DNA of 64,000 bases from Amycolatopsis thermophila (GTDB taxonomy: Bacteria; Actinomycetota; Actinomycetes; Mycobacteriales; Pseudonocardiaceae), in NCBI RefSeq assembly GCF_030814215.1, contig NZ_JAUSUT010000001.1, positions 3,472,001 through 3,536,000 on the forward strand, in the 5' to 3' direction. Shown in pieces: positions 58,944 through 64,000 of this stretch. A program made the position numbers and the translations under genes. Within the stretch, counting starts at the first letter, position 1, and each line of letters begins with the position of its first letter. A model generated the notes under the pieces. That model made no database searches. It saw only the letters and a list, made by a program, of their open reading frames with translations, and was not told the DNA's origin.

Positions 58944-59033
58944 CAGCGCCCGCCACGACGGGACCAAAGCCCTCTGTTCGTCGTCCGCGGGCGCGCCTAC
59001 TGTCGCGGGATCGACCGACGGCAGGAGGCGGAC

Positions 59034-59423
59034 ATGACCGGCAGGATCGTGCACTTCGAAATCCCGTTCGACGACGGCGAGCGGGCCCGCGGCTTCTACC
59101 GCGAGGCGTTCGGCTGGGACGTCTCGGAAATGCCGGAGATGAACTACACCGTCGCGTCCACCGGCCCGGCCACCGAGCAGGGGATGCCGTCCGAGCCCGG
59201 CTTCATCAACGGCGGCATGTTCGCGCGCGCCGACGCCGCCCCGAAGAGCCCGGTGCTGACGATCGACGTGACGAGCATCGACGCGGCGCTGGACAAGATC
59301 GAACGCCTCGGCGGGTCCAAGCTGGTGGGCCGCACGGAAATCCCGAACATGGGGTTCTACGCGTACTTCACCGACACGGAGGGCAACGTCCTGGGCCTGT
59401 GGGAGAGCCTGCCGCGAAGCTAG
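59034..59423 (+). CDS. VOC-family (glyoxalase-like) protein
   Basis: This 129-residue single vicinal-oxygen-chelate domain protein has RIVHFEIPFDDGERARGFYR with the first metal ligand, and YAYFTDTEGNVLGLWE with the last Glu. The substrate is unknown. ATG 59034 follows AGGAGG. Upstream at about 58959-58973 lies GGGACCAAAGCCCTC, a weak relative of the DevR-like boxes. Confidence 0.86.
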   Translation: MTGRIVHFEIPFDDGERARGFYREAFGWDVSEMPEMNYTVASTGPATEQGMPSEPGFINGGMFARADAAPKSPVLTIDVTSIDAALDKIERLGGSKLVGRTEIPNMGFYAYFTDTEGNVLGLWESLPRS

Positions 59424-59499
59424 GGCGACTCGGCTGCCGCCGGGGGAGCCGGGCCGACGCGGGAGCCGCACCCGGGCACGTCACGCCACCGGGAGCGCG

Positions 59500-59665
59500 G
59501 ACCGACACGGGAGCCACCGGGTCGCCGGGGGTGCTGCCGGACAGGCCGCGCCGGTCGTAGGGGACGACCGTGAAGCGGTTGGCAGGTGACCGGCCAGGTC
59601 GACAGCGCGGTCCGCATCGCCCTCGCCGCTCTGCGAGATCAGCACGACGCTGACCTTCTGGGTCC
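59500..59665 (-). pseudogene. Alpha/beta hydrolase fragment, frameshifted
   Basis: On the minus strand one frame reads VSVVLISQSGEGDADRAVDL and, after a frame change near 59585, the sequence goes on as NRFTVVPYDRRGLSGSTPGD. Together these are the N-terminal part of a common actinobacterial alpha/beta hydrolase (the usual form is LLISQSGEGDADRxVDLVxHLxDRFTVVTYDRRGLSRS). The rest of the gene is absent. The other bases between 59424 and 59900 show nothing else I can name. Confidence 0.6.
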
Positions 59666-59908
59666 GTTGTGGATGCTCACCAGCGGCGGAAGGTCGCGGC
59701 CGAGGAGTCGGCGACTGGGTTTGAACGGTAGTCAAGACCGGGCGCCCGGGCCGCGACGTGACCGGGGCCGGCCCGCTCACCCCGCGTACGTGGAGTCGCT
59801 GGCCGACCGCCTCCTGCGGCGGTGACCGTATACTGCCGACGGCGTGTGCACAGCGGTGAGCTGCCGTCGGTTCACCGGGCTTTCGGCACCCGCCGGTCGG
59901 GAGTGCTC

Positions 59909-60646
59909 ATGGGCAAGGTGGACGCTCGGCTGTTCAAGAAGGTCCAAACGGCTCCGCAACAGGTCGCCACCGCGATCAAGGAAGCCATCCTGGACGGGAC
60001 CCTCCTGCCGGGTGCCCGGCTTCCCTCGGAAGAGGAGATGGCCGAGAACTTCGGGGTGAGCCGGCCGACCGTGCGCGAGGCCCTGCGCTCGCTGAAGCAG
60101 GCCAGGGTGATCATCGCGACGCGCGGTCGCAACGGCGGTCACTGCGTGTCCGACCTGTCGATGGAGCACTTCGCGCTCGGGATGGGGCAGTACATGACCC
60201 TGGCGATCGGCACCGAGCGGATGGGTTACCGCGACATCGTCGAGGTCCGGTTCGAACTCGAGCTGCTGTCGGCGCGGATGGCGGCACAACGGCGTTCTCC
60301 GGAGGATCTCGACGCTCTGGCGGACCTCGAGCGACTGCGCCCCACCGGTGAGATGCGCTCGTGGACGCGGCAGGCCGCCCTCCGCTACGACCTCGCGTTC
60401 CACCGCAGGCTGGCCGAGTGTTCGCACAATCCCCTGATCGTGTCCTTTGTCAGTTCCACCATCATCGCGTTCCAGGATTGCGGTGTGGACATCGACGAAT
60501 TCGATCCGACGGCGGTGCTCGCCCACATCGACGACGTCCGGCAGGCGGTCGTGGACGGCGACCCGGCCCTGGCCCACGAGGCCATGCAGCGTCACCTCGA
60601 GCTGGCCGGCGACCTGTGCGGAATCGAGCCGTCCGCTCGGAGTTGA
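59909..60646 (+). CDS. FadR-type GntR-family transcriptional regulator
   Basis: This 245-residue protein has the GntR winged helix (AIKEAILDGTLLPGARLPSE, MAENFGVSRPTVREALRSLK) and an all-helical FCD effector domain (about 95-235), with Asp/His metal-site residues in YDLAFHRRLAECSHNPLI and HEAMQRHLE. It lies 120 bp before the dioxygenase operon in the same direction and is its likely regulator. ATG 59909 follows CGGGAG. Confidence 0.9.
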   Translation: MGKVDARLFKKVQTAPQQVATAIKEAILDGTLLPGARLPSEEEMAENFGVSRPTVREALRSLKQARVIIATRGRNGGHCVSDLSMEHFALGMGQYMTLAIGTERMGYRDIVEVRFELELLSARMAAQRRSPEDLDALADLERLRPTGEMRSWTRQAALRYDLAFHRRLAECSHNPLIVSFVSSTIIAFQDCGVDIDEFDPTAVLAHIDDVRQAVVDGDPALAHEAMQRHLELAGDLCGIEPSARS

Positions 60647-60766
60647 GTCCGCGCAGCGGGGTCGCGAAATGTCAAAATCCTTGCCTTTACTCCGCAACGG
60701 CCGCAGCCGACGATAGTGCTCCGAGCGTGCGAACACGCTCTTCGCTGTCCCCGGCCGGAGGTATGC

Positions 60767-62092
60767 ATGACCCTCCAACACGATGCGGTGGCCGTGCCCC
60801 GCGCGATCCGTTCCGACCTCCACGCCCTCGTCCGCGAGGACCGGGTCCACCGGACCCTCTACACCGATCCGGAGATCTTCGCCGAGGAGATGGTGAAGGT
60901 CTTCGGCGGACGGTCGTGGGTCTACCTGGCGCACGAGTCGCAACTACCCGAGCCGAACTCGTTCCTGTCCGTCCGAATGGGACTGCGGCCGGTGATCGTG
61001 ACCCGGGACCGCGCGGGCGCGGTGCACGCGGTGTTCAACCGCTGCAGTCATCGCGGAGCGACGCTGTGCCGTGAACAGAGCGGCGTCGCCAAGAGCTTCC
61101 AGTGCCCCTACCACGGGTGGACGTTCCGCAACACCGGCGAGCTGGTCGGAACGCCGTGGCCGCAGGGCTACGGCGAGAACTTCGACCGCGGCGAGTTCGG
61201 CCTGCACAAGGTGTCCCGCGTCGAGTCCTACCGCGGGTTCGTCTTCGGCACGCTCAACGCGTCGGCGCCGAGCCTGACCGACTGGCTCGGGCCGGCGACC
61301 GGCTGGCTCGACTACTGGATCGACCGCGCCCCCGGCGGGGAGGTCTTCGTCCGCAGCGGTGTGCACCGCATGGGCTACCGGGGCAACTGGAAGCTCGCCT
61401 ACGACAACGCGGGCGACGGCTACCACCCGGCGTTCTCGCACCGGTCGCTGCTGGAAATGGCCTCCCGCATGGGCGAGAGCAAGGACATGGCCTACTTCGG
61501 ACGGTCCCCGGACGACGGTCCGATGCGGACCTACATGCTGGGCAACGGGCACAGCGTGATCGACCAGCGGCCCAACTACGACGGGCCGGGGAGCTTCTGG
61601 GCCAACCAGCGGCCGCAGCCGGGCCGCGAACGGGTCGAGGAACACATCCGGGCGACCTACGGCGACGACGCGGATCGCCTCCTGGATCTGTGCGTGGGAT
61701 CCCAGATCAACCTCAGCATCTTCCCGAACCTGCTCATCATCGGGAACCAGATCCAGGTCGTGGAACCGCTCGCGGTCGACAGCACGCAGCTGAGCTGGCA
61801 CGCCACCGCGATCGGCGGGGTACCGCCGGAGATCAACACCATCAGGATGCGCACCCAGGAGGACTTCCCCGCCTTCGGCGAGCCCGACGACCAGGCGAAC
61901 TTCGAAGAGGTCCAGCGCGGACTGGCGGCGCCCGAAGTGGAATGGGTGTTCGCGAACCGCGGACTGGACGTGCCCGGGTGGCAGGAGGTCGGTCCCGACG
62001 GTGTGGTGTCCAGCAGGGCGACCGACGAGCTGCACATGCGGCAGTACTACGCCACCTGGCTGGACCTGATGACGGAGGGTGCACCGCGATGA
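60767..62092 (+). CDS. Aromatic-ring-hydroxylating dioxygenase, alpha subunit (Rieske)
   Basis: This 441-residue protein has the Rieske 2Fe-2S motif with C93, H95, C113, H116 (NRCSHRGATL and FQCPYHGWTF). It also has the mononuclear iron site N-x2-D-x-Y-H-x4-H in YDNAGDGYHPAFSH (H220, H225). It adds O2 to an aromatic ring using electrons from a ferredoxin/reductase not present in this window. ATG 60767 follows GGAGGTATGC. The stop overlaps the beta-subunit start as ATGA. Gene content downstream matches aniline dioxygenases. Confidence 0.92.
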   Translation: MTLQHDAVAVPRAIRSDLHALVREDRVHRTLYTDPEIFAEEMVKVFGGRSWVYLAHESQLPEPNSFLSVRMGLRPVIVTRDRAGAVHAVFNRCSHRGATLCREQSGVAKSFQCPYHGWTFRNTGELVGTPWPQGYGENFDRGEFGLHKVSRVESYRGFVFGTLNASAPSLTDWLGPATGWLDYWIDRAPGGEVFVRSGVHRMGYRGNWKLAYDNAGDGYHPAFSHRSLLEMASRMGESKDMAYFGRSPDDGPMRTYMLGNGHSVIDQRPNYDGPGSFWANQRPQPGRERVEEHIRATYGDDADRLLDLCVGSQINLSIFPNLLIIGNQIQVVEPLAVDSTQLSWHATAIGGVPPEINTIRMRTQEDFPAFGEPDDQANFEEVQRGLAAPEVEWVFANRGLDVPGWQEVGPDGVVSSRATDELHMRQYYATWLDLMTEGAPR

Positions 62093-62688
62093 GCCCGCAC
62101 ATCCCCCCGCAGTTCGCCGACACGTCGTCGTGGTCCTACCACATCGACAACGACTACTACCGGGAGCTGCGCCGCCAGTCGGACCTGCTCCGGGAGGACT
62201 GGCCGGAGTCGGACACGGACGAGCTCGTGCGGGCGAGCGCGTTTCTCACCGGCGAAGCGCGGCTGGTCGACGAAGGCCGCTTCAACGACTGGCTCGACCT
62301 GTTCACCGACGACTGCCTCTACTGGGTCCCGGTGACCCCCGGCGGCGGTGACCCGACCGTGGAGGTGTCGCACGCGTTCGACGACCGGCGGCGGCTCACC
62401 GACCGCGTGTACTGGTTGCGGACCGGGCTGGCCTTCTGCCAGATCCCGGCTTCCCGGACGAGGCGGGTGATCGGCAACGTGGAGACCACGGTCGATCCGT
62501 CGACCGGGGACCGGCTGGTGCGCTCCAACTTCGTCGTGCACGAGTTCCGCGCCGGTGTCACCAAGACCTACCCCGGGTGGTACGGGCACGTCCTGGTGCC
62601 GTCCGGCGATGGCTGGCGGATCAAGCTCAAGCAGGTGAACCTGCTCGACTCCGACCAGCTCCACGAGAACCTGACGCTGGTGTTCTGA
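62089..62688 (+). CDS. Aromatic-ring-hydroxylating dioxygenase, beta subunit
   Basis: This 199-residue protein of the NTF2-like ring-hydroxylating beta family has FLTGEARLVDEGRFNDWLDL, FTDDCLYWVPVTP and a C-terminal strand part (GDGWRIKLKQVNLLDSDQLH). It gives structure to the alpha3beta3 oxygenase. ATG 62089 follows GGAGGGTGC. It ends immediately before the next gene, with no spacer. Confidence 0.92.
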   Translation: MSPHIPPQFADTSSWSYHIDNDYYRELRRQSDLLREDWPESDTDELVRASAFLTGEARLVDEGRFNDWLDLFTDDCLYWVPVTPGGGDPTVEVSHAFDDRRRLTDRVYWLRTGLAFCQIPASRTRRVIGNVETTVDPSTGDRLVRSNFVVHEFRAGVTKTYPGWYGHVLVPSGDGWRIKLKQVNLLDSDQLHENLTLVF

Positions 62689-63000
62689 ATGACCGCCGAC
62701 GACAACGCGGTGACGCGGCAGTCGCGAGAGGATGCGACCGAACTCGAGGCGCTTCGCCAGGAGAACGCCCTCCTCCGCCGTCGGGCCGCGCGGCTGGAGC
62801 GCGACCTGGCGAGCGTCGCGCCACTCGTCGAACAGGTCAAGCACCTGTCCTTCTGGGACTTCGCCCCGTACGGCGTCGCACCCGACGAGAGCTGGGTCGC
62901 GGTCGATCGCGGCAAGGCCACGGCCGTGATGGGCGCACTCGCCCGGATCGACCACTGGAACCCGTGGAGCACGACGATCGAACCGAGGCCACAACCATGA
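62689..63000 (+). CDS. Small coiled-coil protein of the dioxygenase operon, unknown
   Basis: This 103-residue protein has an N-terminal coiled coil (about 17-50; ELEALRQENALLRRRAARLE) and a conserved-looking C-terminal part (HLSFWDFAPYGVAPDESWVA, ARIDHWNPWSTTIEP). It starts directly after the beta-subunit stop and overlaps the amidotransferase start as ATGA, so it is part of the operon. I know no family for it and do not recall an equivalent in classical aniline dioxygenase operons. Confidence 0.75.
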   Translation: MTADDNAVTRQSREDATELEALRQENALLRRRAARLERDLASVAPLVEQVKHLSFWDFAPYGVAPDESWVAVDRGKATAVMGALARIDHWNPWSTTIEPRPQP

Positions 63001-63683
63001 AACCGATCGCGGTGATCACCCACGTCGACCGCGCCGACGTGGGGCTGGTCGAGGAGATCGCCCGGGAACGCGACTACCCGCTCCACCTCGTCCGGCCCTA
63101 CCGCGGCGACGAACTGCCCGACCTCGGACGGGTCGGGGCGGTGGTGGCCATGGGCGGTCCGCAGAGCGCCTACGACGATCATCCCTACCTGCGGGAGGAG
63201 CAGCGCTACCTCGCCGCCGCCGTCGGCGACGAGGTTCCCGTGCTCGCGATCTGCCTCGGCTCCCAGTTGCTCGCGCGCGCCCTGGGCGGTTCCGCCGAGC
63301 CCGGGAAAGCCGGTCTGGAAGCAGGCATGATCACGGTGAAGCCGGCTGAGGGAGCCACGACCGAGATCGCCGGCGAGTTCTTCTCGTTCCACTCCGACTC
63401 CGCGATCCCGCCCGCGGGCGCCGAAATCCTCGCCAGGTCCGACCGCTACCTGCAGGCCTGGTCGATCGGATCGGCGTTCGCGGTGCAGTTCCACCCCGAG
63501 ATCACGATGCGTGGCGTCAACGGCCTCCTCGCCGTCGAAGGCCCCAAGCTCGAGAAGTTCGGTGTGGACGTGGCGCCCATGCGGCGCGACGCCGAACGGT
63601 ACTTCGCCGAGGGTGCCACCGACTCACGAACCCTGCTGAACCGGTGGTTCGACCGGCTTCCCCACCTGTTGATCCGCGACTGA
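62997..63683 (+). CDS. Type 1 glutamine amidotransferase-like protein (gamma-glutamyl hydrolase candidate)
   Basis: This 228-residue class I GATase has the nucleophile C86 in LAICLGSQLLARALGG and the His-Glu pair H166/E168 in VQFHPEITM. There is no synthetase domain attached. In aniline dioxygenase clusters a similar protein (TdnT/AtdA2) belongs to the gamma-glutamylanilide step as a hydrolase. With the GS-like gene 17 bp downstream, the same role is likely for an amine substrate here. Confidence 0.88.
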   Translation: MKPIAVITHVDRADVGLVEEIARERDYPLHLVRPYRGDELPDLGRVGAVVAMGGPQSAYDDHPYLREEQRYLAAAVGDEVPVLAICLGSQLLARALGGSAEPGKAGLEAGMITVKPAEGATTEIAGEFFSFHSDSAIPPAGAEILARSDRYLQAWSIGSAFAVQFHPEITMRGVNGLLAVEGPKLEKFGVDVAPMRRDAERYFAEGATDSRTLLNRWFDRLPHLLIRD

Positions 63684-63700
63684 TGCCAAAGGAGACATCA

Positions 63701-64000
63701 ATGCCGAGCAGCGCCAAATTCATCGAACGACACGGGCTGTACACCCCCGAACAAGCCGAGGCGGCCGCGCGTTCCCGTTCCCTGGTCGAACAACACGGGA
63801 TCGAGGTGATCCGCCTCGCGTGGCCGGATCAGCACGGTCTGCTGCGCGGGAAGGCCCTGACGGCTTCGGCCTACTTCGGCGCGCTCGAATCCGGCAACGA
63901 GATCACGATGGCGCCGTTCTTCTTCGACCCGGCGAACGCGATCGTGCTCAACCCCTTCAGCGCCGACGGCGGCTTCGAGATCGAGGGGCTGGGCGGCAGC
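63701..64000 (+). CDS. Glutamine-synthetase-like ligase, N-terminal 100 codons (cut by window end)
   Basis: ATG 63701 follows AAAGGAGACATCA. The 100 codons seen read FIERHGLYTPEQAEAAARSR, IEVIRLAWPDQHGLLRGKAL, FFFDPANAIVLNPFSA. The IRLAWPDQHGLLRGK motif is that of the N-terminal beta-grasp domain in GS-like gamma-glutamyl-amine ligases (TdnQ/AtdA1, PuuA types) rather than housekeeping GlnA. It should join glutamate to an amine with ATP. The gene continues beyond the window. Confidence 0.85.
   Translation, partial: MPSSAKFIERHGLYTPEQAEAAARSRSLVEQHGIEVIRLAWPDQHGLLRGKALTASAYFGALESGNEITMAPFFFDPANAIVLNPFSADGGFEIEGLGGS

Noticed and set aside
59700..59760. tRNA-like GGGTTTGAAC sequence
   Set aside because: No acceptor stem, D-arm or anticodon arm can be formed around it.
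60681..60717. TTGCCT / GATAGT as -35/-10 boxes of the dioxygenase operon
   Set aside because: The spacing is about 25 bases, too long for a standard promoter; I cannot place the promoter with confidence.

Overview
The window reads as a chromosomal segment of a high-GC actinomycete, most likely of the Pseudonocardiaceae (Amycolatopsis-like). I infer this from the very high GC content, the many GTG and TTG starts behind GGAGG sites, fused FbiC (F420 synthesis), a mycothiol-type DinB enzyme, a DUF6292-like protein, ANTAR and DevR/DevS regulators, and a full Rsb partner-switching set. No species name can be proven from the sequence alone. No rRNA, tRNA or CRISPR array was recognised.

Layout. 1-5.7 kb: the 3' end of kynureninase, a gene-free stretch of palindromic repeats, a pyridoxamine-oxidase-like gene with devS and devR, a G-rich repeat stretch, and an inositol-monophosphatase-like gene. 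5.7-18.8 kb: housekeeping and metabolic genes (FBP-type zinc protein, fbiC, a degenerate IS1634-type transposase, an MFS exporter, IS110/IS5 debris, recQ, a NUDIX protein, a GH13 alpha-glucosidase, a Rip3-like site-2 protease). 18.8-24.2 kb: a PfkB kinase operon with a very small upstream gene, a GT4 glycosyltransferase, a tandem-repeat block, and a divergent MarR/DinB pair around a perfect operator-like palindrome. 24.3-28.6 kb: an ADP-heptose-type glycan cluster (BON-methyltransferase, GT2, HldE, GT9). 28.6-36.1 kb: a FUSC exporter, GNAT, GAF-ANTAR, cupin, SDR, hydrolase, epimerase and an FAD desaturase-like oxidoreductase.

36.6-48.6 kb is the most striking part. An 11-kb block of twelve genes, almost all signalling proteins, is bounded by a pair of about 435-bp inverted repeats, each carrying nested hairpins. 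It holds a stressosome operon (RsbR, RsbS, RsbT, an RsbT-RsbX-like fusion and a PP2C phosphatase), an RsbW-type ATPase, three more STAS antagonists, and a 1344-residue protein that joins a hybrid histidine kinase to a PP2C phosphatase and an RsbW-type ATPase. The block contains no sigma factor gene.

48.8-58.9 kb is mainly sugar-acid catabolism: AraC regulator, KDG kinase, IclR regulator and KDPG aldolase, followed by a YbdK-type ligase, a thioredoxin-reductase-like flavoprotein, a methyltransferase, and two DHDPS-family genes around an MFS transporter with a 20-bp palindrome between the divergent units. 59.9-64 kb: a FadR-type regulator and the start of an operon with the gene content of aniline dioxygenase systems (Rieske alpha and beta subunits, a small unknown protein, a glutamine-amidotransferase-like hydrolase, and a glutamine-synthetase-like ligase cut by the window end). 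This suggests gamma-glutamylation of an aromatic amine coupled to ring dioxygenation.
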